Below are positions 54,816 through 64,000 of a stretch of 64,000 nt of DNA, piece after piece. The stretch's first letter is position 1. Every line of letters begins with the position of its first letter. This DNA is from Arthrobacter wenxiniae (GTDB lineage Bacteria; Actinomycetota; Actinomycetes; Actinomycetales; Micrococcaceae). The notes below the pieces were generated by a model. That model was not told where the DNA came from and searched no databases. It saw only the letters and a list, made by a program, of their open reading frames with translations. The DNA is taken from assembly GCF_013376105.1 (NCBI RefSeq), contig NZ_JAAMFM010000009.1, positions 54,341 to 118,340 of the forward strand. Direction: 5' to 3'. A program made the translations under genes and the position numbers.

Positions 54816-55505
54816 TCAGGACATGAACATGCGCGCCCGCTGGCGTTCGTGCTGCATTTGGGCGATTTCCAGTCCGGGGGCCGTGACGCCGAAGTCCCCG
54901 CGTTCCAGCACCTGGATCAGCACGACGGCGTCCCGCACCTCCCCGTGGGCGGCCCGCAGGACCCGCTGGCCGGCGCTTTGGCCCAAGGGGATGCCGCGGA
55001 TCGCGTTCTGGGTCAGCGACGTGGCGGTGGAAAACAGGTACGTCGTCAACAACTCGCCCAGGGGAACCCCCAGGGACTTCCCGGCGACGGCGAAGGCCAG
55101 GGAGGGGTGCCCGGCGCACTCCCCGCGGGCCACGGCGTCGGCGTAGCGGCCGAGCCCCGCCGAGGGGGCCACGGCAAGGGCAATGTCCAGCATGCGCGCG
55201 CCCATTTTCACCCCGGCCTCACGGACTTCCCGCGGCAGCGCCGCGGCGTGCAGCTCCCGGTCCACCCGGTTCAGCCCGGCCTCCGTGTCAGCCTCAAGGG
55301 CAAGGCGGATGGCCATGCCGTCGGAGTGGACGAGCTGGATGCGGATGAACTGGGTGAGCCAGTCGGCAAAGGTGGCTTCGTCGTGCACCTGGCCGCGGTG
55401 CAGGCTCGTTTCCAGGCCCAACGAGTGGCTGAAGGCCCCGGTGGGCAGGGCCGAATCGCTCAGCTGCAGCAGCGGCAGCAGGTAGGACGGTGCGGCGGAG
55501 TTCAT
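54816..55505 (-). CDS. ureF: Urease accessory protein UreF
   Basis: UreF (229 residues) is all-helical and gates GTP hydrolysis by UreG inside the UreDFG complex. Family blocks are LLQLSDSALPTGAFSHSLGLET (about residues 12-33), GHPSLAFAVAGKSLGVP and AIRGIPLGQSAGQRVL. It starts at ATG 55505, 8 nt after the ureE stop, and ends 27 nt before ureG. Confidence 0.95.
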   Translation of the reverse strand: MNSAAPSYLLPLLQLSDSALPTGAFSHSLGLETSLHRGQVHDEATFADWLTQFIRIQLVHSDGMAIRLALEADTEAGLNRVDRELHAAALPREVREAGVKMGARMLDIALAVAPSAGLGRYADAVARGECAGHPSLAFAVAGKSLGVPLGELLTTYLFSTATSLTQNAIRGIPLGQSAGQRVLRAAHGEVRDAVVLIQVLERGDFGVTAPGLEIAQMQHERQRARMFMS

Positions 55506-55513
55506 GGCCGGCC

Positions 55514-56008
55514 TCAGTGCGAGTGTTCGGCGTGCCGGAACGGCACGGGCATCACGCGTTCCTGGCGCGAGTACGGCACGCCGACGTGCCTGAGGTAGTC
55601 CTCCACCGTGTGGTCGAAGGCCAGCACCATCACCTCGGCCCCGTACTCGGTGTCCGCGTCGAAAAACTGGGCCTGCATGTGCCGGTTGCCCAGGTTGTGG
55701 GCCACCACGCCCATCTCCTTGATGGTCGCCGGGGCGATGACCAGCACGTCGGTGGACTCGACGGCCACGACGATGGCGCTGTGCCCCGCAAGGAACAGGA
55801 CGTCGCCGTCGCGAAGGTCGGCCACGGTGTCGCCGGTGAGCCTGATGCCCAGCTCCCTGCCGTGGTCCGTGGTGACGCGCTGGATGCGCTTGACCAGGGC
55901 GGCGGAGGGCAGCACCACCTTTTCCTCGTGCAGCCCGGCCAGACTGGCGGGGTCAAAGGAGTCCGTGGCCGGGTCAAACTTGTTGCCCAGGATGGCACTG
56001 ATAATCAT
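55514..56008 (-). CDS. ureE: Urease accessory nickel chaperone UreE
   Basis: UreE (164 residues) stores and hands nickel to UreG. The C-terminal domain has the conserved HNLGNRHMQAQFFD stretch (about residues 105-118), including the metal-binding His, and the tail ends RHAEHSH, a short His-rich nickel site. The N-terminal peptide-binding domain is normal in size. The ATG at 56008 has AAGGAG upstream, and the gene lies 10 nt after the ureC stop. Confidence 0.94.
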   Translation of the reverse strand: MIISAILGNKFDPATDSFDPASLAGLHEEKVVLPSAALVKRIQRVTTDHGRELGIRLTGDTVADLRDGDVLFLAGHSAIVVAVESTDVLVIAPATIKEMGVVAHNLGNRHMQAQFFDADTEYGAEVMVLAFDHTVEDYLRHVGVPYSRQERVMPVPFRHAEHSH

Positions 56009-56018
56009 TGATCTCCTT

Positions 56019-57731
56019 TTAAAACAGGAAGTAGCGCTGGGCCATGGGCAGCACGCTGGAGGGTTCGGCCGTGATCACTTCGCCGTCCACGCGGACCTCG
56101 TAGGTCTCGGGGTCCACCTGGATGTCCGGTGTGCCGCCGTTATGTTTCATGTCCGACTTGGTGAGGTTGCGAATGCCGTGGCAGGCCCGGACCTCGTGCT
56201 GCAGGCCCAGCTGCGCGGGCACCCCGGCGTCGACGGCGGCCTGCGACATGAACGTGATGGAGCTGGAGTGCACCGCGCGGCCCAGCGAGGCGAAGTTCGG
56301 GCGCAGGGTCCGTGGCTGCGGGGTGGGGATGGAGGCGTTGGGGTCGCCCATGACGCTCATGACCATCTGGCCGCCCTTGAGCACCATCTCCGGCTTGACG
56401 CCGAAGAAAGCAGGTTCCCACAGCACCAGGTCGGCAAACTTGCCTTCCTCGACGCTGCCCACGGAATCGGCGATGCCGTGGGCAATGGCCGGGTTGATCG
56501 TGTATTTGGCCACAAAGCGCTTGAGGCGCGCGTTGTCGCCCACGGAGGGGTCGTCGTCGTACTTGCCGCGCTGGCGCTTCATGGCGTCGGCCACCTGCCA
56601 GGTGCGCAGCACCACCTCGCCCACGCGGCCCATGGCCTGGGAGTCGGAGGAGGTGATGGAGAAGATGCCCATGTCGTGCAGGACGTCCTCGGCGGCGATG
56701 GTTTCCTTGCGGATGCGGGAGTCGGCGAAGGCCACATCCTCCGGGATGTCCGGGCTGAGGTGGTGGCAGACCATGAGCATGTCCAGGTGCTCGTCGATGG
56801 TGTTGACCGTGTAGGGCAGGGTGGGGTTGGTGGATGCCGGGAGGACGTTGGGCAGCCCGGCGATCTTGATGATGTCCGGAGCGTGCCCGCCGCCGGCGCC
56901 CTCCGTATGGAAGGTGTGGATGACGCGGCCGTCGATGGCCCGGATCGTGTCCTCGACAAAGCCGCACTCGTTCAGGGTGTCGGAGTGGATGGCCACCTGG
57001 ACGTCGTACTCATCGGCGACCTTCAGCGACATGTCGATCGAGGACGTCGTGGCACCCCAGTCCTCGTGGACCTTCAGCCCGATGGCGCCGGCACGGATCT
57101 GCTCCGCGAGCGGCTCGATGGCGCTGGCGTGGCCCTTGCCGAGCAGGCCGACGTTGATGGGCATGCTGTCCACGGCCTGCAGCATCTTGCCGATGTGCCA
57201 GGCGCCTGGCGTGACGGTGGTGGCCTTGCTGGCATCCGAGGGGCCGGTGCCGCCGCCGATGAGCGTGGTGACGCCGGAGGCCAGGGCCACGGGGATCTGG
57301 TCGGAGCTGACGAAGTGCACGTGCGTGTCGATGCCGCCGGCCGTGAGGATCTTCCCCTCGCCGGCGATGATGTCGGTGGCCGCGCCGATGGTGATGGTGA
57401 CGCCGTCGGAGATTTGGGGGTTGCCGGCCTTGCCGATCTTGAAGATGTGGCCGTCGCGCAGGGCGACGTCGGCCTTGTAGATGCCCGTGTAGTCCAGGAC
57501 GATCACGTTGGTGATGACGGTGTCGGGGATGCCCTCGTCGCGGACCAGCTGGCCGTTTTGGCCCATGCCGTCGCGGATGACCTTGCCGCCGCCGTACACG
57601 ACTTCCTCGCCGTACCTGGTGAAGTCGTGCTCGATTTCGGCAAACAGCTCGGTGTCTGCCAGGCGCACGGCGTCGCCGGTGGTCGGCCCGTAGAGGTCCG
57701 AATACTGCTTGCGACTCAGTTCGAAGCTCAT
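56019..57731 (-). CDS. ureC: Urease alpha subunit (catalytic)
   Basis: UreC (570 residues) hydrolyses urea to ammonia and carbamate at a dinuclear nickel centre. All metal and catalytic residues can be followed: the GIDTHVHF histidines (about residues 133-138), carbamylated Lys in GLKVHEDWG, the His of [21 protein letters not shown], the flap [12 protein letters not shown], and Asp in [12 protein letters not shown]. It ends AQRYFLF as usual. The ATG at 57731 overlaps the ureB stop by four bases, and ureE follows. It forms a trimer of UreABC heterotrimers in the cytoplasm. Confidence 0.98.
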   Translation of the reverse strand: MSFELSRKQYSDLYGPTTGDAVRLADTELFAEIEHDFTRYGEEVVYGGGKVIRDGMGQNGQLVRDEGIPDTVITNVIVLDYTGIYKADVALRDGHIFKIGKAGNPQISDGVTITIGAATDIIAGEGKILTAGGIDTHVHFVSSDQIPVALASGVTTLIGGGTGPSDASKATTVTPGAWHIGKMLQAVDSMPINVGLLGKGHASAIEPLAEQIRAGAIGLKVHEDWGATTSSIDMSLKVADEYDVQVAIHSDTLNECGFVEDTIRAIDGRVIHTFHTEGAGGGHAPDIIKIAGLPNVLPASTNPTLPYTVNTIDEHLDMLMVCHHLSPDIPEDVAFADSRIRKETIAAEDVLHDMGIFSITSSDSQAMGRVGEVVLRTWQVADAMKRQRGKYDDDPSVGDNARLKRFVAKYTINPAIAHGIADSVGSVEEGKFADLVLWEPAFFGVKPEMVLKGGQMVMSVMGDPNASIPTPQPRTLRPNFASLGRAVHSSSITFMSQAAVDAGVPAQLGLQHEVRACHGIRNLTKSDMKHNGGTPDIQVDPETYEVRVDGEVITAEPSSVLPMAQRYFLF

Positions 57732-58063
57732 TTGCGCCCCTCCCCTGCCGAGCCGGCGTCGAGCGGCCCGTTCACCTGGTCCTGGAATCCGTGGACTTCG
57801 CGGGTGCCGGAGAGTTTGATCAGCTTGATGGTCTTTGCGTCGCCCGGTTCGAAGCGGACGGCGGTGCCCGCGGGGATGTCCAGGCGGTACCCGCGGGCTT
57901 CGCCGCGATCGAACTCGAGGGCGCTGTTGACCTCGAGGAAGTGGTAGTGGGAGCCCACCTGGATGGGCCGGTCGCCGCGGTTGGTGACCTGCAGCGGCTT
58001 TGCCTCGGCCTGTTCGTTGCAGGTGATGGGATCGGTGCGGAGGATGTATTCACCCGGAATCAT
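57728..58063 (-). CDS. ureB: Urease beta subunit
   Basis: UreB (111 residues) is a beta-barrel structural subunit of urease. It opens MIPGEYIL and contains [20 protein letters not shown] (about residues 31-50) and [16 protein letters not shown], all standard. A short charged extension at the end ([12 protein letters not shown]) overlaps the ureC start by four bases. The ATG at 58063 lies 83 nt after the ureA stop, with AAGG upstream. Confidence 0.97.
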   Translation of the reverse strand: MIPGEYILRTDPITCNEQAEAKPLQVTNRGDRPIQVGSHYHFLEVNSALEFDRGEARGYRLDIPAGTAVRFEPGDAKTIKLIKLSGTREVHGFQDQVNGPLDAGSAGEGRK

Positions 58064-58146
58064 GGCTTGCCTTTCAGTGCTCGGCTGTCATTGGACCGCT
58101 TGCCGTGGACCGCCTTTGGTGGGCGGCGGTCCGCAGTGTGGCCGGG

Positions 58147-58449
58147 TCAGCGGATGGGGTTGTGGACCGTGACCAGCTTGGTGCCGTCCGGGAAGGTGGC
58201 TTCCACCTGAACGTCCTTGATCATCTCCGCCACGCCTTCCATGACGTCGTCGCGGCTCAGGATGGTGCTCCCCCAGCTCATCAGGTCCGCCACGGTGCGC
58301 CCGTCACGGGCCCCTTCAACGAGCTCATACGTCAGGATCGCGATGGCTTCGGGATGGTTGAGCTTGAGTTGGCGGGCCTGCCGTCGGCGCGCGAGGTCTG
58401 CGGCCACCACAATCATGAGCTTCTCGTGTTCGCGGGGCGTCAGGTGCAT
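58147..58449 (-). CDS. ureA: Urease gamma subunit
   Basis: UreA (100 residues) is the small helical subunit of urease, of standard length. It starts [20 protein letters not shown] and carries [21 protein letters not shown] (about residues 31-51). It ends [20 protein letters not shown]. The ATG at 58449 has GAGGAG about 6 nt upstream. First gene of the ureABCEFGD-Ni permease operon; the promoter must lie in the 362-bp region before it. Confidence 0.98.
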   Translation of the reverse strand: MHLTPREHEKLMIVVAADLARRRQARQLKLNHPEAIAILTYELVEGARDGRTVADLMSWGSTILSRDDVMEGVAEMIKDVQVEATFPDGTKLVTVHNPIR

Positions 58450-58811
58450 GTGGCTCTCCTCAAGTCAGCAACGGATTCCAGTGTCCACCCGTTATCTGCA
58501 ACCGGCAAGCATCGCCAGCCCTTGGAGGGCGTGCCGGGAGGTCCGTGGATACGGCCAGATTATCAGACCCGGGACGTCCCTCCGGCAGCGGGCGGGCCGC
58601 GCTTGTTCCACCGGTGTTCGGCACGGGTGCGGACGGACCGAACACGGGCCCGCGGCCGGATCGACGCCTTGCCTCCGGCCGGCCCCGTCCCCGCGTTGAC
58701 AGGAACCTTTCAGCTTCACCGTGCCGCGACAGGCATAGCATGGATAGTTGACAGAGGTAACCACCAACCCCTGCCCATGGACGTAGGACTATCCGAGGGA
58801 GTGCGAACACT
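58450..58811. other. Intergenic region between divergent ureA and the MFS gene
   Basis: This 362-bp gap should contain both promoters. I see TTGACA twice on the plus strand (58696-58701 and 58748-58753), but no good -10 at 16-18 nt. GGGACGTCCC (58571-58580) is a perfect 10-bp palindrome. A -10-like GATAAT occurs on the minus strand (58558-58563). I found no convincing GlnR or AmtR box and no RNA element. Confidence 0.4.
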
Positions 58812-60839
58812 GTGGCCAAAACAACAGTGAAAATAACCACCGCTGCCGCGGCCCGCGCACGGCGCGACCGCGACCTTGCGAGCCCGCACTACAAGTGGAT
58901 CGTGCTCTCCAACACCACGGTGGGCGTCCTGATGGCCACCATCAACGCCTCCATCCTGCTGATCGCGCTGCCGGACATTTTCCGCGGCGTCGGCATCAAT
59001 CCCCTCGCCCCGGGCAACACCTCGCTGCTGCTCTGGCTCATCATGGGCTACATGGTGGTGACGGCCGTCCTGGTGGTCAGCTTCGGCCGGCTCGGGGACA
59101 TGTTCGGCCGGGTAAAGATGTACAACGCCGGCTTTGCCATCTTCACGGTCTTTTCCATCCTGCTTTCCGTCACGTGGATGACGGGTGTTCCGGCCGTGTA
59201 CTGGCTGATCACCATGCGCATCCTGCAGGGGGTGGGCGGCGCGCTGCTCATGGCAAATTCCAACGCCATCATCACCGACGCCTTTGGCGTGGACCAGCGC
59301 GGGCTCGCCCTCGGCCTGAACCAGGTGGCAGGGATCGCCGGATCCTTCCTGGGCCTGATCATCGGCGGGCTGCTGGGCCCGGTTGACTGGCGGCTGGTGT
59401 TCCTGGTCTCCGTCCCCGTCGGAATCTTCGGCACGGTGTGGGCCTACCTGAAGCTGCACGACAACGGCATCCGCCAGCCGGCCCGGCTCGACTGGTGGGG
59501 CAACGTGACCTTCGCCGCCGGACTCGTGGCGGTGCTGGTGGGCATCACCTACGGCATCCAGCCCTTCGGAGGGCACACGATGGGCTGGACCAACCCGTGG
59601 GTGCTCTCGGCCCTGATCGGCGGCACCGCCGTGCTGGCGGCCTTCGCGGCCATTGAACTGCGGGTCCCGGATCCCATGTTTGAACTCAAGCTCTTCCGGA
59701 TCCGCGCCTTCACGGCCGGGAATCTGGCGAGCCTGCTCTCGGCCATAGGCCGGGGCGGACTCATGTTCATCCTGATCATCTGGCTGCAGGGCATCTGGCT
59801 CCCCCGCCACGGCTACGACTTTGCCAGCACGCCGCTGTGGGCGGGGATCTACATGCTGCCGCTGACCGCCGGCTTCCTCGTGGCGGGCCCCGTGTCCGGC
59901 TGGATTTCGGACAGGATGGGCGCCCGGCTCCTGGCCACGGGCGGGATGGTGGTGGCGGCCCTGAGTTTCTGGTGGCTGCTCCTGCTGCCAGTGAACTTCC
60001 AATACTGGATGTTTGCCCTGGCGCTGTTGGTGAACGGCATCGGCATGGGGCTCTTTGCCGCGCCCAACCGGGCCGGCATCATGAACAGCCTGCCGCCCAA
60101 CCGCCGCGGGGTGGGTGCCGGGATGAGCACCACGTTTCAAAACTCAGCCATGGTGCTGTCCATCGGCATCTTCTTTTCCCTCATGGTCACGGGCCTCGCC
60201 CGCACCCTGCCGGCCACCCTGAGCAGCGGGCTCACCGCCCACGGCATCAGCGCGGCCGACGCCGGACACGTCGCCTCCCTGCCGCCCGTCTCCGTGCTCT
60301 TTGCCTCGCTGCTGGGCTACAACCCGGTCCAGACACTGTTGGGGCCGGCCGCCCTCTCCGGCCTGTCCCCCGCCGATGCCGCCTACCTCACCGGCCGCGG
60401 CTTCTTCCCGGCCTTGATATCCGGGCCGTTCGCCGCCGGGCTCGCCGTGGCGTTTGGCTTTGCCATTGCCGCGTGCCTGGTTGCGGCGGTTGCGTCCGCC
60501 CTCCGCGGCGGCAAATACGCGTACCCCGGCCCGGCGGCGGTGACCGCCGGCGGGCTCCCCACGACGCCGCGGGACCCGGCGCAGGGCGGCCACGCGCAGG
60601 GCGGCCCGGCGGAGGGCCGCCAGGCACCTTCCGGCCCTTCAGCCGGCCGGCTTCCCCTGCCCGGGCTGACGCGCGCAGGCCTTCCACCCGCCGACTTCCC
60701 ACCCGCACGGCGGGTGCCGGCCGTCGAGCGGCGCGGGCGCGCGGGAACAACGCCCGGCCATGCCCAGCCAGGCGCGGGCCCCGGCCGCCACGCACCCGGC
60801 GCCGCGCAGCCGGCGGAGCCCCGGCACCGGCTCGACTAG
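58812..60839 (+). CDS. DHA2-family (14-TM) MFS drug exporter with disordered tail
   Basis: This 675-residue major facilitator protein of the EmrB/QacA type has about 14 predicted helices over residues 25-560. MATINASILLIALPDIF is the helix 1 motif D1 region, GRLGDMFGRVKMY is motif A, and RILQGVGGALLMANSNAIITDAF is motif B/C. Proton-driven export of a toxic compound is likely. After the last helix comes a low-complexity Gly/Pro/Arg tail of about 110 residues, unusual for the family, which should face the cytoplasm. The GTG at 58812 has GAGGGAG about 12 nt upstream. No regulator is adjacent; ureA is divergent. Confidence 0.88.
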   Translation: MAKTTVKITTAAAARARRDRDLASPHYKWIVLSNTTVGVLMATINASILLIALPDIFRGVGINPLAPGNTSLLLWLIMGYMVVTAVLVVSFGRLGDMFGRVKMYNAGFAIFTVFSILLSVTWMTGVPAVYWLITMRILQGVGGALLMANSNAIITDAFGVDQRGLALGLNQVAGIAGSFLGLIIGGLLGPVDWRLVFLVSVPVGIFGTVWAYLKLHDNGIRQPARLDWWGNVTFAAGLVAVLVGITYGIQPFGGHTMGWTNPWVLSALIGGTAVLAAFAAIELRVPDPMFELKLFRIRAFTAGNLASLLSAIGRGGLMFILIIWLQGIWLPRHGYDFASTPLWAGIYMLPLTAGFLVAGPVSGWISDRMGARLLATGGMVVAALSFWWLLLLPVNFQYWMFALALLVNGIGMGLFAAPNRAGIMNSLPPNRRGVGAGMSTTFQNSAMVLSIGIFFSLMVTGLARTLPATLSSGLTAHGISAADAGHVASLPPVSVLFASLLGYNPVQTLLGPAALSGLSPADAAYLTGRGFFPALISGPFAAGLAVAFGFAIAACLVAAVASALRGGKYAYPGPAAVTAGGLPTTPRDPAQGGHAQGGPAEGRQAPSGPSAGRLPLPGLTRAGLPPADFPPARRVPAVERRGRAGTTPGHAQPGAGPGRHAPGAAQPAEPRHRLD

Positions 60840-61035
60840 TCCACATCGGGGCCCTCACCCCGCTCCCCGGTCAGGGAATCCCGCTGGCGTGGGCCCAGGC
60901 GCTCCGGCCGCTGTGGCCCCCTTGACCTTGCGGCGGAAAGGGCCTGCAATGGAAGGAGGGGAATCCGGCGTGGCCGGCTCCCTCGACGGGTGTCCCGGCC
61001 GACGGCCTGCGGACGGTTTGGCAGGAGGTGCCGCG

Positions 61036-61605
61036 ATGGTTTTGACAGCCCTTGCAGGGTTCGCCTTGCTGGCCGTGCTGGTGGTGGTGACAACGGCCGC
61101 AACCGTCTGGCTGGCAAAAGTCCGCCCGGCCCTTGAGCACGACCCCGACACCCAATTCTGGTACATTTTTGCCGGCCTCTGCGTCCTGCTGCCGGCCATA
61201 CTGATCACCGTGGCGCTCAACCGCTGGGCCGGTGCCGCGCTGGCACTCCTGGCGGCAGGCGCCTGGTGGTGGTCCAACAGGGTGGTTGCCGTGCGCCAGA
61301 CCCTCCAGGCCGACGCGGCCGCCCGGCGGAAGTCCGACGCGGAACGCCAGGCTCTGTATGCCCGGCACAATTCCGTGCTCGCCCGCTGGGGCCGCTACGA
61401 ACTGGACCCCGCCCGGTCCATCGACTTCCCCGCCATGACCGACGTTCGGGTCCCGGAGACCTCGGCCCTGGTCAAGGCGATGGCCAAGGCGGAACAACTC
61501 CGCCGCCACCCCGGCGCGGACCGCACGGCGGAATACAGGACGGCGGTGGCCGTCTTGGAAGGCGCCTTGAGGGCTGCCGAGGAGTCTGCGGCGCGGCAAG
61601 GCTGA
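61036..61605 (+). CDS. Membrane protein of unknown function
   Basis: This 189-residue protein has two N-terminal membrane helices (LTALAGFALLAVLVVVTTAATVWL at about residues 3-26 and IFAGLCVLLPAILITVAL at about 45-62) plus a third hydrophobic stretch (WAGAALALLAAGAWWW). A cytoplasmic helical tail of about 110 residues follows, rich in Ala, Arg and Glu. I do not recognise the family. The ATG at 61036 is fixed by a perfect AGGAGG 7 nt upstream; the open frame extends further back without one. It lies between the exporter and the S53 peptidase gene. Confidence 0.75.
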   Translation: MVLTALAGFALLAVLVVVTTAATVWLAKVRPALEHDPDTQFWYIFAGLCVLLPAILITVALNRWAGAALALLAAGAWWWSNRVVAVRQTLQADAAARRKSDAERQALYARHNSVLARWGRYELDPARSIDFPAMTDVRVPETSALVKAMAKAEQLRRHPGADRTAEYRTAVAVLEGALRAAEESAARQG

Positions 61606-61704
61606 AGGCGCCCCGTCGTCCATGGGCAGCTTTCACCGGCGCCCAGCGCGCCCCGGTGTGGGCCGCCTGGCGCCTCAAGGCAATGCCTCTGCGTGATCGG
61701 GCCG

Positions 61705-61733
61705 TTGTCTGCACCGTAAATGGGTCGTAGTAT
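61705..61733 (+). promoter_or_regulatory. Promoter of the S53 peptidase gene
   Basis: TTGTCT (61705-61710) and TAGTAT (61728-61733) are separated by 17 nt, each matching its consensus at 4 of 6 positions. The peptidase ATG lies 28 nt downstream with GGAGG 9 nt before it. Confidence 0.5.
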
Positions 61734-61761
61734 CGCCCATATCTAGTGGAGGGTGCGTGCC

Positions 61762-63504
61762 ATGCCAGTACAAGAACCGCCTGTTGAGGGACACGATGCA
61801 CAAGAGCCGGCGGCAGGGGCCCCGCGGGAACACCAGCCAGGCAGTGGCGGCGCCGAGCCCGCCACTGACACGCCGCGCCGCGGGCGGCACGCCGCGGCGG
61901 CGTCCGGACCCGAATTGGTTCCCCTCCCCGGCAGCAGCCGCGGACCGGCCCCGCAGGCACTCCACCGCCCCGCCGGAACCCCCACGCAGGACGAGCTGTA
62001 CAAGCAGGAGATCACGGTGACGGTCGTCCTGCGCCGCGCGGGTGCGGAGCCGGGAGCCGCCGCGCCCCCGGCCGGCCCCGACGGGACACGCACCCTGCCG
62101 GCCGCCTACGCGGCCGACCCGGCCGACGTCGAACTGGCAACCAGGACGTTCACCGGGCTTGGCGCCACGGTGGTAGAGGTGGATGCGGCGTCGCGAAGGC
62201 TCCGCGTGGCCGGTCCCGTGGGGCTGTTATGCGAGATTTTCGGCACGGAGCTCGACACGGTTTCCAGCGTGGGCCCCAACAATGAAAGCGCCACGCACCG
62301 CCACCGCACGGGCGGGCTGAGCGTGCCGGCAACACTCGACGGAGTGGTGACGGCCGTGCTGGGCCTCGACGACAGGCCGTCGGCCCGCGCCCCCTTTCAC
62401 TTCGCGCCGGCAGCCGCCGGCAACGTGAGCTACACGCCCCTGGACCTGGGGCGCATCTACAACTTTCCGGGCGGCACGGACGGCACCGGGCAGGTCGTCG
62501 CCATCATTGAACTCGGCGGCGGATTTGGCCAGGCGGACTTGGACGAGTACTTCTCCGGGCTCGGCATCACCGGCCCGACCGTGCAGGCGGTCGGCGTGGA
62601 CGGCGCCGTGAACGTGCCCGGCGGTGACCCCCAGGGAGCCGACGGCGAGGTGTTGCTCGACATTGAGGTTGCCGGGGCACTGGCCCCGCGCGCCACCCTG
62701 AAGGTGTATTTCGCGCCCAACACCGACGCGGGCTTCCTTGACGCCGTGGCCACCGCCACCCATGCCGCGCCCGCTCCGGCGGCGATCAGCATCAGCTGGG
62801 GCCAAAGCGAGGACCAGTGGACCGGGCAGGCCCGCACCGCCATGGACAACGCGTTCATCGACGCCGGCATGCTGGGCATCACCGTGACCGCGGCGGCCGG
62901 GGACAACGGCAGCGCGGACGCCCAGGGCGACGGCCAAAACCACGCGGACTTCCCGGCGTCGAGCCCGCACGTCCTGGCGTGCGGCGGCACCCGTCTCGAA
63001 GCGGACCCGGCCACCGGGCAGGTGGCCAGCGAAACCGTGTGGAATGAATCCTCCAGCTCGGCGACCGGCGGCGGGGTCAGCGACGCCTTCCCGCTGCCCG
63101 ACTGGCAGCAGCACGTCACCGTGCTCGCCGCCAAGGGGCCCGCGGGCACGCCCAGCGGACGCGGTGTCCCAGACGTCGCTGCCGTCGCGGATCCACAGAC
63201 CGGCTACCGCGTCCGGGTCGACGGAACGGACATGGTGATCGGCGGCACCAGCGCCGTGGCACCCCTGTGGGCCGCCCTGGTGGCCCGCCTCGCCCAGTCG
63301 CGCGGCGGCGGGCTGGGACTGCTGCAACCGGCCATCTATGCGGGCGAAACGGACGGGCAGGCCGCCCCGGGCTTCAGGGACATCACCGGCGGCAACAACG
63401 GCAGCTACCACGCCACGCCCGGCTGGGACGCCTGCACGGGGCTGGGCGTTCCGGACGGAGCGGCGCTCCTGGCGGTCCTGTCGGCGGGAACCGCCGCCGG
63501 CTGA
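61762..63504 (+). CDS. Peptidase S53 (sedolisin/kumamolisin-like)
   Basis: This 580-residue acid serine-carboxyl peptidase precursor has a disordered N-terminus to about residue 80, then the S53 activation (pro) domain to about residue 210. The catalytic domain carries Glu296 and Asp300 in DGEVLLDIEVAG, the oxyanion Asp381 in AAAGDNGSADAQGD, and the nucleophile Ser497 in GGTSAVAPL. The C-terminal Ca2+ site is FRDITGGNNGSYHATPGWDACTG. All active residues are intact. There is no clear signal peptide, as in kumamolisin, so export is unproven. ATG 61762 is chosen because GGAGG would sit directly on the alternative GTG 61753. Confidence 0.93.
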   Translation: MPVQEPPVEGHDAQEPAAGAPREHQPGSGGAEPATDTPRRGRHAAAASGPELVPLPGSSRGPAPQALHRPAGTPTQDELYKQEITVTVVLRRAGAEPGAAAPPAGPDGTRTLPAAYAADPADVELATRTFTGLGATVVEVDAASRRLRVAGPVGLLCEIFGTELDTVSSVGPNNESATHRHRTGGLSVPATLDGVVTAVLGLDDRPSARAPFHFAPAAAGNVSYTPLDLGRIYNFPGGTDGTGQVVAIIELGGGFGQADLDEYFSGLGITGPTVQAVGVDGAVNVPGGDPQGADGEVLLDIEVAGALAPRATLKVYFAPNTDAGFLDAVATATHAAPAPAAISISWGQSEDQWTGQARTAMDNAFIDAGMLGITVTAAAGDNGSADAQGDGQNHADFPASSPHVLACGGTRLEADPATGQVASETVWNESSSSATGGGVSDAFPLPDWQQHVTVLAAKGPAGTPSGRGVPDVAAVADPQTGYRVRVDGTDMVIGGTSAVAPLWAALVARLAQSRGGGLGLLQPAIYAGETDGQAAPGFRDITGGNNGSYHATPGWDACTGLGVPDGAALLAVLSAGTAAG

Positions 63505-63523
63505 GGGCCCGGACAGGCCCGCG

Positions 63524-64000
63524 TCAGCCGCCCGGGGGCGCCTTCGGCGGTGCCGGCGTCACCGGCGGGACCACCGGCATTTGCGTCGGGACGGCCGGCG
63601 GTGCCGGGGCGTGCGTCGGCTTGGGGGCGGGCTGCGCCGGGGCTGCGGGGGCCTGAGTCTGTGAGTCGCCCGCATTGGGCTGCTGCTGTACGGGGACCCC
63701 GCTGCCGGCCAGGGGGTCGTTGGTGCCGGCGACCAGCGGGGCGGTCTGGCTGAGCATGCTCGCCGGCGGCGCCGTCAGCGGGTTGACCGGGTAGGCGGGG
63801 TTGCCGGCGGCGGCGTTCATGACCGCTGCCCAGTTGGAGCCGGCCAGCTGGTTGCCGTCAATGTTCGGGTAGTAGACGCCGTTGATCGTGATGTCCTGGT
63901 TGACCCACTCTGGGCCGTTGCCCTGGTAGCTGCCGAACCAGGCCGCCGTGGCGATGCCGGAGTTGGCGCCCACGGTCCAGGTCTCGACGTTGCCGTCCGT
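63524..64000 (-). CDS. Class A penicillin-binding protein, C-terminal end (partial at right edge)
   Basis: The last 158 codons of a bifunctional transglycosylase/transpeptidase can be read. DGNVETWTVGANSGIATAAWFGS and YPNIDGNQLAGSNWAAVMNAA match the end of the transpeptidase domain of actinobacterial PonA-type proteins, including the A-A-W-F/V-G block and the G-x-x-A-x-P/N-W element after it. A Pro/Ala/Gln-rich tail of about 70 residues ends the protein. The catalytic SxxK, SxN and KTG motifs lie beyond the right edge. The gene converges on the S53 gene, 19 bp apart. Confidence 0.85.
   Translation of the reverse strand, partial: TDGNVETWTVGANSGIATAAWFGSYQGNGPEWVNQDITINGVYYPNIDGNQLAGSNWAAVMNAAAGNPAYPVNPLTAPPASMLSQTAPLVAGTNDPLAGSGVPVQQQPNAGDSQTQAPAAPAQPAPKPTHAPAPPAVPTQMPVVPPVTPAPPKAPPGG

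Noticed and set aside
55608..57947. A 779-codon plus-strand open frame
   Set aside because: It is antisense to ureC, ureB and ureE and is Val/His/Gly/Ala-rich shadow sequence.
58745..58770. GlnR nitrogen box near the urease operon
   Set aside because: GTTGACAGAGGTAACC does not keep the GTnAC-N6-GnAAC spacing, so I cannot support it.

Overview
The window is about 68 percent GC by eye and reads as a chromosomal stretch of a high-GC actinobacterium, most likely Arthrobacter sensu lato or another Micrococcaceae. Support comes from the conserved polA - rpsA - coaE - uvrB - uvrA neighbourhood, a CoaE-GrpB fusion, a mycobacterial-type LexA box, a DUF222/HNH (13E12-type) gene and an Eis-like acetyltransferase. 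Taxonomy is inferred from gene content only.

Layout. 1-5141: a packed gph - plsC - uvrC operon (uvrC runs off the left edge) downstream of uvrA, whose promoter contains an SOS box. 5320-9379: a three-gene overlapping operon for a heterodimeric ABC exporter and a GntR/YtrA regulator. 9486-9612: a 61-bp tandem repeat. 9625-18472: LmbE deacetylase, Tam-like methyltransferase, Ski2-like helicase, zinc alcohol dehydrogenase, MHS transporter, and a GNAT - proline iminopeptidase pair. 18580-25426: terC behind a yybP-ykoY type Mn riboswitch, uvrB, coaE, yigZ and rpsA. 25634-34085: orphan FetB-like permease, NDH-2, Eis-like acetyltransferase, polA, a hotdog thioesterase and a PiT phosphate transporter with a small membrane partner.

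34384-45720 is the accessory part: a pirin, three 35-bp repeats running into a DUF222/HNH gene that carries an in-frame 15-bp VNTR, an LLM oxidoreductase, alaA, a PadR - HAAS membrane module, a uracil-DNA-glycosylase-like protein, a large palindrome, two divergent decayed genes (FAD-linked oxidase and LuxR-type regulator), and a PQQ-type sugar dehydrogenase lipoprotein. 45774-50354 is a LacI-controlled three-gene catabolic operon (Gfo/Idh/MocA, DUF993, TIM-barrel isomerase) with a nearly complete promoter and a perfect 18-bp operator; it contains no transporter or kinase and its substrate is unknown. I regard it as the best candidate for an undescribed pathway.

50376-64000: an AMIN-like secreted protein, ctaB, a complete urease operon ureABCEFGD ending in an overlapping Ni permease gene, a 14-TM type exporter, an unknown membrane protein, an S53 sedolisin peptidase, and the C-terminal end of a class A penicillin-binding protein that runs off the right edge.

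I saw no rRNA, tRNA, CRISPR array, insertion sequence, integrase or prophage. The main themes are DNA repair (uvrA, uvrB, uvrC, polA, helicase, UDG-like), metal supply and homeostasis (Mn riboswitch/TerC, Ni permease/urease, FetB-like) and sugar catabolism. Several genes have a TAnnnT hexamer 6-9 nt before the start codon and little or no Shine-Dalgarno sequence, which suggests leaderless transcripts.
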